A stretch of DNA of 64,000 nt from Crocinitomicaceae bacterium. GTDB lineage: Bacteria > Bacteroidota > Bacteroidia > Flavobacteriales_G > Salibacteraceae. Shown one piece after another: positions 16,027-23,518 of this stretch. The notes under the pieces were generated by a model, which saw nothing but the letters and a program-made list of their open reading frames with translations, was not told the origin of the DNA and made no database searches. A program made the translations under genes and the position numbers. The stretch's first letter is position 1; the number at the start of each line of letters is the position of its first letter. The stretch is taken from the NCBI GenBank assembly GCA_002713215.1, contig PAVO01000017.1:124001-188000 (forward strand). Direction: 5' to 3'.

Positions 16027-16851
16027 TTACTTAAGCAATTTCACGAGATGCTTTAGTTTGTCTGTTTGGATAATATCCGGGTTCAATCGAATAGCTTCAC
16101 GATTGTCTTCTTTATCATCTACATTAAATAGTATTACCCTTATGTTTTTTTGGTGGGCATTTGATACCTGCTCTTTGTTGATATGATCATCAGAGGTTAC
16201 AATGCCATAGAGTGAATTGTCTTCTGCGAATTGACAGGCGAGATCAAAGTCACGAAGGTAAAATGCAAGTTTTGCATTGACATTTTCCTTAATTAATAAA
16301 TTAATAAAGCCGGTATCCGGAGACTCAATAATTACCCGGCTATTAATATTTTGATCATTAATTAACTGTTTCAAAGCACGGGCAAGTGTTAGCGAATACT
16401 TTTCTATTTCCTTATGGTGATACGGAACCTTTACATCCAATGCAAACAAGTAGTCATTCTTATTCTTAATACTATTAAATATCGAATTTAGACTCGCAAT
16501 TTTATAATCGAGATAGGGAGATGTGGTATACCTGGCATCCTGAATTTCTTTCCAGGTTTTACTGAAAATTTCACCTTCCATATCTGTTTCAGCCGATAGG
16601 TTTCTGTTGTGATAGGCAACCAGAATACTGTCCTTCGTCATTTGAACATCAATTTCAACTCCGTCTGCTCCCGAATTCAATGAACGGATTATGGACTCCA
16701 GCGTATTTATGGGATATGCACTGTTAATTCCCATCCCTCCATGCCCAAGAATGGATATTTTGTTGCCATTCAAATTTTCAATTTGATGGTCATCTTTTTG
16801 ACAAGAAAGGCACAGCATTACAATGATCAATATGGTTCCCAGTTGCTTCAT
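16027..16851 (-). CDS. Glycerophosphodiester phosphodiesterase-family lipoprotein
   Basis: A lipoprotein signal ends at Cys17 (LSCQ). The GDPD TIM-barrel core follows: His37 in LGHGGMG, GADGVEIDVQ with metal ligands Glu66 and Asp68, and His81 in VAYHN. It would hydrolyse glycerophosphodiesters to glycerol-3-phosphate at the periplasmic face. The normal HRG and PENT motifs read HGG and PINT, so the Arg of the catalytic HR pair is absent; activity or substrate may differ from GlpQ/UgpQ. It sits 3 bases downstream of the 16855-17355 gene and is probably cotranscribed. Confidence 0.8.
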   Translation of the reverse strand: MKQLGTILIIVMLCLSCQKDDHQIENLNGNKISILGHGGMGINSAYPINTLESIIRSLNSGADGVEIDVQMTKDSILVAYHNRNLSAETDMEGEIFSKTWKEIQDARYTTSPYLDYKIASLNSIFNSIKNKNDYLFALDVKVPYHHKEIEKYSLTLARALKQLINDQNINSRVIIESPDTGFINLLIKENVNAKLAFYLRDFDLACQFAEDNSLYGIVTSDDHINKEQVSNAHQKNIRVILFNVDDKEDNREAIRLNPDIIQTDKLKHLVKLLK

Positions 16852-16854
16852 TAA

Positions 16855-17355
16855 TTAGAATACATAGCCAAACGATAGCCCTCCCCAATGTTGAAATCTA
16901 GTATAACGTTCATATATGGATGAATAAACAAGACGAATAAAAAGTCCTCCAATTTCCGGTTGATAGCGGTAACCTAATGAAGCGGTAGCACTCAATTGGG
17001 TTCTACGTTTTGCGTTACCGTCGAGGTTGTTAGCCATAACTATTGAGCTCAATGTTTGTCCTATTCCAAGTTCAATGCGATGGTCGTGTCCATAAATATA
17101 ATTAACTCCAAACGGGAAGATGAGATCGGGATTGAAATTTCGTTGAAAGTCTAGAATATAATAGGTGCTTACCCCGATCCTAAAACCGAATGCAATGGGT
17201 GATTTTAGAGGAAGAATTCGCTCATAATTTATAGAACCATATCCACCAACTCCAAAAGCTTCGATGAAAACAACATTTTTGGCAATTGAGTCTTTGTCTA
17301 TCTGTGCTTGAAGAGTCAGGTTTGTAATTAGCAGAAGAACCGTTAATATTCTCAT
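16855..17355 (-). CDS. Small outer-membrane-barrel-like protein of unknown function
   Basis: The product has 166 residues with a signal peptide (MRILTVLLLITNLTLQAQ). The mature part is amphipathic beta strands with frequent aromatic residues (SINYERILPL, AFGFRIGVSTYYIL, TASLGYRYQPE, FIRLVYSS) and ends in an aromatic residue (GYVF), as outer membrane barrels do. Its ATG overlaps the nth stop by four bases (ATGA), so it is translated with nth. No specific family is recognised. Confidence 0.65.
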   Translation of the reverse strand: MRILTVLLLITNLTLQAQIDKDSIAKNVVFIEAFGVGGYGSINYERILPLKSPIAFGFRIGVSTYYILDFQRNFNPDLIFPFGVNYIYGHDHRIELGIGQTLSSIVMANNLDGNAKRRTQLSATASLGYRYQPEIGGLFIRLVYSSIYERYTRFQHWGGLSFGYVF

Positions 17356-17984
17356 CGCCGGTTTTTTACACCAATTTCCAGATCAATCGGACTAAATTCA
17401 GGCTTAAATCCCCTGGCCGGACTATATTCTCTTCCGTAATAGATTATTTGCAAGTGCAATTTGTTCCACAATTCTTTTGGAAATAGTCTTTTAGCATCTT
17501 TTTCCGTTTGTTCCACGCTTTTTCCATTGGTTAGTCCCCAACGATACATGAGTCTGTGAATGTGTGTGTCAACCGGAAAGGCAGGAAGCCCGAAAGCCTG
17601 TGTCATAACAACAGATGCCGTTTTATGCCCAACGGCTGGTAATTCTTCCAGATCTTTAAAATTACTTGGGACCATACCGTTGTGTTTTTCCACTAAAATT
17701 TTGGACGATCCATATATGCCTTTTGATTTCATTGGTGAAAGGCCGCAAGGACGAATTACGGTTTTAATTTCTTCAATACTTAGCTTAATCATGTCAAATG
17801 GGTTATCAGCTAATTTGAATAATGATGGTGTGACTTTGTTAACCCTTTCGTCAGTACATTGAGCAGATAACATTACGGCTATTAGCAACGTATAGGGATC
17901 TTTGTGATTAAGAGGAATAGCCGGATTGGGGTAAATTTCCTCTAACTTCTTAATGAGGTAAGCTGCTTTTTCTTTTCGAGTCAT
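17352..17984 (-). CDS. nth: Endonuclease III homologue lacking the 4Fe-4S cysteines
   Basis: This is base excision repair DNA glycosylase/AP lyase. From the ATG at 17984 (MTRKEK) it has 210 residues. The helix-hairpin-helix LPAVGHKTASVV carries catalytic Lys121, and FPVDTHIHR carries Asp139, matching K120 and D138 of E. coli Nth. The C-terminal segment that normally holds C-x6-C-x2-C-x5-C reads GREYSPARGF then KPEFSPIDLEIG and contains no cysteine, so no iron-sulfur cluster can form there. It overlaps the next gene by ATGA and is divergent from 18041. Confidence 0.9.
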   Translation of the reverse strand: MTRKEKAAYLIKKLEEIYPNPAIPLNHKDPYTLLIAVMLSAQCTDERVNKVTPSLFKLADNPFDMIKLSIEEIKTVIRPCGLSPMKSKGIYGSSKILVEKHNGMVPSNFKDLEELPAVGHKTASVVMTQAFGLPAFPVDTHIHRLMYRWGLTNGKSVEQTEKDAKRLFPKELWNKLHLQIIYYGREYSPARGFKPEFSPIDLEIGVKNRR

Positions 17985-18040
17985 AATGTGCAAAATAATC
18001 AAATCTTCGGTTGTATGAACCGGAAGGCGAGCTGTAGTCT

Positions 18041-18229
18041 ATGATAAAAATGGTAAAAGAATATGGCATTGAATTGGATGATAACCAGTCGCTTTACCTG
18101 AATTTTTGCCCAATGGCCGATGACAAAAAGGGTGGATTTTGGCTAAGCCTGGAGAAGGAAATACGGAACCCTTATTTTGGTAGCGGTATGCTGCACTGTG
18201 AAAGCGTAAAAGCCAATCTCACCAAGTAA
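18041..18229 (+). CDS. Short DUF3347-like metal-handling protein or remnant
   Basis: The 62-residue frame matches the C-terminal half of DUF3347 domains, which occur at the end of copper/silver RND adaptor proteins and in CusF-like binders: it has FCPMADDKKGGFWLS, EKEIRNPYFG and MLHC, with Cys23 and Cys53 at the expected places. The N-terminal helical half of the domain is missing and an in-frame TAG lies just upstream (18035), leaving only 56 bases to the divergent nth gene. It has no signal peptide, so a periplasmic role is doubtful; it may be a remnant of a lost copper-efflux gene or a free-standing small protein. Confidence 0.55.
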   Translation: MIKMVKEYGIELDDNQSLYLNFCPMADDKKGGFWLSLEKEIRNPYFGSGMLHCESVKANLTK

Positions 18230-18240
18230 AGAATTAATTA

Positions 18241-18267
18241 AATTGGCCCTTGATTACAAGGGCAATT
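18241..18267 (+). terminator. Hairpin between the two metal-binding-type genes
   Basis: AATTGGCCCTTG and CAAGGGCAATT pair around an ATTA loop (one bulged G). It begins 11 bases after the stop of the DUF3347-like frame. No T-run follows, so it may be an attenuator or stabiliser rather than a complete terminator. Confidence 0.5.
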
Positions 18268-18301
18268 ACATATAAACGAAGTAATAAAATAAAGAATGAT
18301 T

Positions 18302-18535
18302 ATGAAGAAAAAAGCAATGATTTTGGGAGCGGTAACTTTTTTGTTTATTGGAACGGCAAGCTTTGTTGGTTGTGGAAACTCAGGTGAAAAACCAGCTCAG
18401 GAAGAAGCAGTAAAAACTGAAGAAGTAGCTCACGACCATAAACACTATCAGTGTCCAATGGATTGTGAAGAAGGTAAAGTATACGAAGCCGAAGGAAGCT
18501 GCCCGGTTTGTAAAATGGATTTGAAGGAAGTCTAG
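18302..18535 (+). CDS. Lipoprotein with heavy-metal-binding domain
   Basis: The ATG at 18302 (MKKKAM) gives a lipoprotein signal ending in FVGC at Cys24; an ATG two codons earlier is also possible. After an acidic linker and a His-rich stretch (HDHKHY) comes the heavy-metal-binding domain pattern YQCPMDCEEGK then SCPVCKMDL, a form of the YxCPMH...CPxCGMxL motif seen in copper exporters and their accessory proteins. It probably binds copper or a similar soft metal at the periplasmic membrane surface. It follows the DUF3347-like frame, which supports a metal-related pair. Confidence 0.8.
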   Translation: MKKKAMILGAVTFLFIGTASFVGCGNSGEKPAQEEAVKTEEVAHDHKHYQCPMDCEEGKVYEAEGSCPVCKMDLKEV

Positions 18536-18583
18536 GAATCCAATGGATTGATTTCTGTTTTACATTATTATTCAGTATCTTTA

Positions 18584-18618
18584 AGGTTGCTCGATAAGAA
18601 GAGTTAATCAAGCAACCT
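18584..18618 (+). promoter_or_regulatory. Hairpin directly before the start codon of 18620
   Basis: AGGTTGCTCGAT (18584-18595) pairs with ATCAAGCAACCT (18607-18618), 12 base pairs with one G-T, around an 11-base loop. The second arm ends one base before the ATG at 18620. It may end the lipoprotein transcript or control translation of the next gene; there is no T-run. Confidence 0.5.
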
Positions 18619-18619
18619 A

Positions 18620-18919
18620 ATGGCTGGAGAAGGATCTATATCGCATATGATTTCGAGTTTACGAGGGAATAAATCCCTGGTAAAAAAGAAAGGCTTTTTC
18701 TTGCTTCGGAATGAATACTTAAAAGCAGCCGATAGTCAACGATTAGATTTAAAGAAAGCTACACCTCAACAACTTAAGGCGATCCGCAAGAAAATGATCG
18801 CTGATAATAAAAGAGAATTCAGAAATAAAATTCTTGCTCTATTTTTATCAGTTGTAGGTGGCCCGGTGGTTTTGTGGCTAATTATTTACATTGGAAGATG
18901 GTGGTTTAATGACATATAG
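18620..18919 (+). CDS. Small single-helix membrane protein
   Basis: The 99-residue product starts MAGEGSISHMISS, has a strongly basic middle (residues 15-70, including KKATPQQLKAIRKKM) and one membrane helix near residues 71-93 (LALFLSVVGGPVVLWLIIYI), ending WWFNDI. The basic part should lie in the cytoplasm. No domain is recognised. The codon use and clean start behind a hairpin support it as a real gene. The following 128 bases to ilvE hold only a short CAAAAG/CTTTTG inverted repeat (18978-18992). Confidence 0.6.
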   Translation: MAGEGSISHMISSLRGNKSLVKKKGFFLLRNEYLKAADSQRLDLKKATPQQLKAIRKKMIADNKREFRNKILALFLSVVGGPVVLWLIIYIGRWWFNDI

Positions 18920-19047
18920 TACTATCTGACATTTACATGCGATTTTTACTTTAGCTGCAAGTAATTCAGCTTTATATCAAAAGAAACTTTTGGGAATCAG
19001 CTTTACGGTTCATTTGAAACCGATAAAGACGCCAATAGATCAATTTT

Positions 19048-20115
19048 CTAAACCTCTGTCAACCAACCAAATCGATCCTCAACTCTTCCTCTTTTGTAAT
19101 CGTTGAGGTATGCACTCAATTTGTTAGAAAAACTACGGCTTTCAACTGAAGGCAGGTGATAATCTATACAGTCATGTCCAATGGTTTCAATATGAGCAAT
19201 GGTTGCTGCAGTACCTACACCAAATGCTTCTGATAATTTACCAGACTCAATTCCTTCAATGATTTCTTTGACATAGACATCCCGTTCTTCGGTCTCAACT
19301 CCCCAATCACGGGCGATGGTAAGAATAGAATCCCGGGTAATACCGGGTAGTATAGATGTTCCTAATTTAGGGGTAATCAATTTCCCGTCTAGCACGAACA
19401 TAATATTCATGGTTCCGGATTCCTCTATTTTTTCGTGGTTTTTGGCATCCGTCCATATCAATTGATCGTATCCTTCTTCCATTCCCTTTTTTGCAGGGTA
19501 AATTGAAGCAGCATAGTTTCCAGAGGTTTTAGCTGCACCAACGCCACCTTCCATGGCTCTTGAATAGTACTTCTCAATTTTTACCTTAACCGGATGGCTA
19601 TAATAAGCTCCAACAGGAGAAAGAATGATCATGAACCGGTAGCTGGCACTTGCTTTTACGCCTAGAAACGCTTCGGTTCCAAACATAAATGGTCGAATAT
19701 AAAGTGCCCCATTTTCGTCATCCGGAATCCAATCCCTGTCCAGGTCAATTATTGATTTTAATCCTTCTTCATATACCCATTCAGGCAATTGTGCCATGCA
19801 CATTCTTTCAGCAGAATTATTCAATCGCTCGAAATTAGCCATGGGTCTGAATAATAGAATTTCTCCATTCTGGCCTTTATGCGCTTTTAGTCCCTCAAAT
19901 ATGGATTGTCCATAATGAATAAAGGAAGTGGAAGGGTCGATAGATATATTTTGGTAGGGTAAAATCTGAGGATCTCCCCATTCGCCATTTTCGAAATCAC
20001 ATACAAGCATGTGATCTGTAAATGATTTTCCAAATTTTAAATTGCTGGCATCAAGGTCTTGCAATTTTGACTGAATTGTCTTTGTTATTTTTATGCTTTT
20101 TACATCGCTCATCAT
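19048..20115 (-). CDS. ilvE: Branched-chain amino acid aminotransferase
   Basis: This PLP enzyme performs the last step of leucine, isoleucine and valine synthesis by transferring an amino group from glutamate. It belongs to the eukaryote-like group of BCATs (355 residues). The PLP lysine lies in GAAKTSGNYAAS (Lys196), with SIFEGLKAH, YIRPFMFG, EESGTMN, GITRDSIL and EAFGVGTAA as family motifs. The start is decided by a purine-rich GAGGAG seven bases before the ATG at 20115, rare in this window. It lies 72 bases after batE on the same strand but is probably an independent gene. Confidence 0.93.
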   Translation of the reverse strand: MMSDVKSIKITKTIQSKLQDLDASNLKFGKSFTDHMLVCDFENGEWGDPQILPYQNISIDPSTSFIHYGQSIFEGLKAHKGQNGEILLFRPMANFERLNNSAERMCMAQLPEWVYEEGLKSIIDLDRDWIPDDENGALYIRPFMFGTEAFLGVKASASYRFMIILSPVGAYYSHPVKVKIEKYYSRAMEGGVGAAKTSGNYAASIYPAKKGMEEGYDQLIWTDAKNHEKIEESGTMNIMFVLDGKLITPKLGTSILPGITRDSILTIARDWGVETEERDVYVKEIIEGIESGKLSEAFGVGTAATIAHIETIGHDCIDYHLPSVESRSFSNKLSAYLNDYKRGRVEDRFGWLTEV

Positions 20116-20187
20116 AGTCAATCTCCTCTTTTTTCAGGTTGTCAAGTTAATAAAAAGTTGGCATAAGTAAAAATTTGCCAGCTTACA

Positions 20188-20952
20188 TTAGAAGGTTTTA
20201 ACGTCATCTGCTCGTGCCCAACCTTCATTGCCATCCGGCAGTGCAATTCTAAGCCATTTTTCGCCATCTTCGAGAACTGCAACCTTAGTTCCTTCATGAA
20301 TTACGAATAAGTCTGCTGAATTGAGCCTGGGCTCTGACTTAACGGTTAGTGTACTTACAAAAACAATAGCCTGATCCTTGGTTATTAAATTGCTTTTTAC
20401 CATTTGCCCAATTATGCCTGAAGTAAAGCATATGCAGGTAAGCCCAAGAGAACCAAAAAAGGAGAGTCTTTTAATGCTAACACTGCTCGAGAGCAAATAG
20501 GAAGCAAACAGCCCAATAGCAAGCACCAGCAATACCACGGTCAATACTCCCCATGAATTTGGTGTGAGCAAAGAAGACACCATAATAAAACCCCGATCCA
20601 AAATTGGAACCGGTTTCTTTGGCATTTTATCTGTTATTTGGGAATTGGCCATTTCCAGGTTAAACTTAATATCTGCATCCGATGGTGAGAGTTTCAGTGC
20701 TTTTTCGTAGTAATAGATGGCAGGAGCTAATTGCATGTCTTTGAAATAGGCATTTCCAAGGTTATAAAACAAGGTGGCAGATTGAAAATCTGCATTAACC
20801 ACCTGGCTGTAAAAGGTTATAGCGCTGTCGTACTTGCTTTCGTCATAGGCTTTATTGCCAGCTTCCACCAGTTGATTGTAAAACTGATCTCCGTTTGACC
20901 AGGAGCGATTAATGAAGCAAATGGATAATATGGAAAGTAGAATTAATCTCAT
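20188..20952 (-). CDS. batE: BatE: TPR and SH3-like domain protein of the aerotolerance operon
   Basis: The product has a signal peptide (ending NRSWSN), TPR repeats in residues 25-105 (YNLGNAYFKDMQLAPAIYYY), two membrane helices near 135-155 and 165-185, and a C-terminal bacterial SH3-like domain (EPRLNSADLFVIHEG, WLRIALPDGNEGWA). This layout is that of BatE. Its ATG overlaps the batD stop (ATGA). Bat proteins are thought to form an envelope complex that supports oxygen or stress tolerance; the mechanism is not settled. Confidence 0.85.
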   Translation of the reverse strand: MRLILLSILSICFINRSWSNGDQFYNQLVEAGNKAYDESKYDSAITFYSQVVNADFQSATLFYNLGNAYFKDMQLAPAIYYYEKALKLSPSDADIKFNLEMANSQITDKMPKKPVPILDRGFIMVSSLLTPNSWGVLTVVLLVLAIGLFASYLLSSSVSIKRLSFFGSLGLTCICFTSGIIGQMVKSNLITKDQAIVFVSTLTVKSEPRLNSADLFVIHEGTKVAVLEDGEKWLRIALPDGNEGWARADDVKTF

Positions 20953-22727
20953 TTTAACCCTCCTTCAATTTTATTGATAACATCTGAGGCTTTATCAAAC
21001 AATTCTTTTTCATTCATGGCAGCTGACGGGGCATACCGGGCCATTTCACATTCACCCAAAATGGTTTTGAACGAATCAATGATATCCGAATCAACCTGAT
21101 TTTGTGCCAGTGCATCTGCAATGGTATCTTTATCGAGTTCCGAAACCGGTATGTTTAGTTTATTTCCAACATAGGCGTGCAAGGATCGAAATACCTCCTC
21201 ATAAAATTCGTTTTGTTCTCCGGCCTCCAGGTGTTTTTTTGCGGTAGCCAAATGTTTGGAAGCAATTTTACCGGCCTTTTTTCGCCTCATTCCAACCACA
21301 TCGGCTTGCATCTCCCTCAATCGTTTTCGAATAACCAGGAGCCCGGCAAATACGATAAGCGGGATAACAATTAGTAGCCAGAATAACCGAGACCCGAAGA
21401 ACACACTTCCTGCCTCCATGAGGTTGGCTTTTCCTTTTTTTATGTATCGTATATCCCGTCCCAATAAGGCAACATCCTTCTTTCGTACTGAACGCATGGC
21501 AACAGCCCCCTCTTCACTATCTCCTGAGCCCTTTCCAACGGTAATGGGGTATTCTGGGGTTCTAAGTGTATTATAACTGCCCGTTTTAGGATCGAAGTAA
21601 GAAAACTCGACCGAAGGGATTACAAATTCACCTGAATGCCGGGGAATGATCAAATATTCAAAGGATTTGTTTCCGGATACTCCACCTGCTGTAGTACTTA
21701 TGTTGGCCTTTTCTTTTGGGTCATAAACTTCGAAATCAGGAGGAAAATCAAATTCAGGATTCTTTATGAGTTTAAGGTTTCCATTACCGCTGATATCAAC
21801 TTTAAGGTTGATAGCATCATTGGTATTTACTTGCTGTTTGTCAACACTGGACTCCAGCTTATAATTACCAACAGAACCCTTAAATGAAGTCGGTTTACCC
21901 TGAGAGGGAAGTGGTTTAACGTTGAGCTTAACTACGTTGCTTTTTAGTTTCATTTTTTCGTTCTTGAACGTTCCGAAAAGCTGTTCCTGAATGCTTCTGG
22001 GATGCCTGTTTTCACGAATTTGGACCATTATGTCCATGGTATAGGCATCAATGAGTAACTCACCTGAACGCTGAGGCGATAGCACAGCCTGTTTAATGAG
22101 AGCGGAGTGGTACCTGACTCCATTTAAGTTTTCGGGTTGAAAATTAAAATACTGCTTGGAGTTAAATTCCTGGCTAAAAAAACCGTTGAAAGCGGGCATT
22201 TTATCAGGTGAAATATCGACAATATCCAGGCGAGTGTACATTTTGTAGGTAACCACGACCTGTTCACCTTGATAGATATTTCGATTGCTCACAAACAATT
22301 TGATAAAAACATCCTCCTGATGTTGCTTTTCCAATTGCTTTTGCGCTTCTGTTTTGCCCAACACCTGGATGGTTACCGTATTGGATGCTACATTCTTTCC
22401 ATCTACTGTGCAAACCATGGCCGGAATGGTAAATTTACCTTCCTTGGTAGCTGCTAACACATAGGTAAGGGAGAAACTTTTGGTAACCACACCATTTATA
22501 TCCTGCATGCCATGCTGTTGATGGGGGCCGGCTAGAACCTGGAAATCCTGAAATCCGGCATGCCTGAAATTGGTGCCATTTGTATTTAGCGTGTAGGTAA
22601 GTTTAAATTGCTGACCAACGGTAACCGTATTTAGGTTTACTGTAGCGGTAAACTTTTGCCCAAAGGAAACCAGCCCAACCAACAGGATGAGAATAAAAAG
22701 CGGATATTTAATTTTAAAACCAGGCAT
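20949..22727 (-). CDS. batD: BatD: aerotolerance operon membrane protein
   Basis: From the ATG at 22727, which overlaps the batC stop as TAATG, the protein has about 592 residues: a signal peptide (LVGLVSFGQ), several beta-sandwich domains typical of BatD (VGQQFKLTYTL, VYKM-type strands, GSVGNYKLESS), a membrane helix near residues 440-465 (FWLLIVIPLIVFAGLLVI) and a cytoplasmic helical tail. A TTG two codons earlier is not needed. BatD proteins probably hold the periplasmic side of the Bat complex together. Confidence 0.9.
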   Translation of the reverse strand: MPGFKIKYPLFILILLVGLVSFGQKFTATVNLNTVTVGQQFKLTYTLNTNGTNFRHAGFQDFQVLAGPHQQHGMQDINGVVTKSFSLTYVLAATKEGKFTIPAMVCTVDGKNVASNTVTIQVLGKTEAQKQLEKQHQEDVFIKLFVSNRNIYQGEQVVVTYKMYTRLDIVDISPDKMPAFNGFFSQEFNSKQYFNFQPENLNGVRYHSALIKQAVLSPQRSGELLIDAYTMDIMVQIRENRHPRSIQEQLFGTFKNEKMKLKSNVVKLNVKPLPSQGKPTSFKGSVGNYKLESSVDKQQVNTNDAINLKVDISGNGNLKLIKNPEFDFPPDFEVYDPKEKANISTTAGGVSGNKSFEYLIIPRHSGEFVIPSVEFSYFDPKTGSYNTLRTPEYPITVGKGSGDSEEGAVAMRSVRKKDVALLGRDIRYIKKGKANLMEAGSVFFGSRLFWLLIVIPLIVFAGLLVIRKRLREMQADVVGMRRKKAGKIASKHLATAKKHLEAGEQNEFYEEVFRSLHAYVGNKLNIPVSELDKDTIADALAQNQVDSDIIDSFKTILGECEMARYAPSAAMNEKELFDKASDVINKIEGGLK

Positions 22728-23518
22728 TACCAATCTTTCTCAATCTTGGACGATTTTTTCTTTGCTTTTTTCTTTTTCAATTTGTCCTGAACAGCCTGTT
22801 CTTCATCCTGCATCATTTCCAACATACGTTCTGCATCTTCTTTACTGATTTTTGCAGGACGGGCTTCAGCTTCTCGTTCTTCCTTTTCTTTGTCTCCTTC
22901 CTCGTTCTCTTTGTTCTTCGAATCTTCTTTTTGTTCGTTCTCCTTATTCTCCTGGTTTTCTTTATTCTGCTGATCCTGCTGATCCTGCTGATCTTTGTTT
23001 TTGTTTTGTTGTTGATCCTGTTTTTGCTGATCCTGATTTTTATCTTGATTCTGATCTTTGTTTTGATCCTGATTTTGCTGTTGCTGCTGATTTAAAAGTT
23101 TTTGAGCAACGGCCAGGTTATAACGGGTGTCATTATCCTTGGGGTCGATACGCAATGAGTTTTTATACGCTTCAATGGCTTCTTTAATTTTTTGGTTTTG
23201 GAGGTAGGCATTGCCCAAGTTATGATAGGCATCGGCTCTTCTCATCTTATCGGGGCTTTCATTGGCAATTTTTCTATACTCAGTAATGGCCTCATTTAGT
23301 TTTTTGTTTCGGAGCATGGTATTACCCAGGTTGAATCGGGCCTCTTCTTTGTACTGTCCCTTGTTTAGTGCCTTCCTGAAATTAGTTTCCGCTTTTTCGT
23401 AGTCTTTTTCTTCGTATGCATCATTGCCCCGATTAAGGTCAAATTTTGCATTCTGACCCCATGCAGTAATTGGAATTACCAGCGCACAAAAAACTATATG
23501 GAAAACCGGTCGCATCAT
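22727..23518 (-). CDS. batC: BatC: TPR protein with low-complexity charged tail
   Basis: This 263-residue protein has a signal peptide (to about residue 22, AWGQ), three TPR units in residues 24-135 (FNLGNTMLRNKKLNEA, YHNLGNAYLQNQK, YNLAVAQKLLN) and a Gln/Asn/Asp/Lys/Glu tract at 143-218. The end is Lys-rich. The start overlaps the batB stop (ATGA) and the stop overlaps the batD start. TPRs suggest it scaffolds contacts among the Bat proteins in the periplasm. Confidence 0.88.
   Translation of the reverse strand: MMRPVFHIVFCALVIPITAWGQNAKFDLNRGNDAYEEKDYEKAETNFRKALNKGQYKEEARFNLGNTMLRNKKLNEAITEYRKIANESPDKMRRADAYHNLGNAYLQNQKIKEAIEAYKNSLRIDPKDNDTRYNLAVAQKLLNQQQQQNQDQNKDQNQDKNQDQQKQDQQQNKNKDQQDQQDQQNKENQENKENEQKEDSKNKENEEGDKEKEEREAEARPAKISKEDAERMLEMMQDEEQAVQDKLKKKKAKKKSSKIEKDW
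22865..23092. repeat. Low-complexity repeat tract in batC
   Basis: The DNA is a chain of imperfect short repeats built on GATCCTGCT and TTGATCCTG (plus strand), encoding runs such as QQQQQNQDQNK and DQQDQQDQQNK. It is a likely site of length variation through slippage, in multiples of three. Confidence 0.8.

Noticed and set aside
18978-18992. CAAAAG/CTTTTG inverted repeat as terminator of 18620-18919
   Set aside because: The arms are only 6 bp and no T-run follows, too weak to call.
22852-23187. Plus-strand frame opposite batC
   Set aside because: It is a shadow of the repeated batC tract (Asp-Pro-Ala-type runs) with no independent support.
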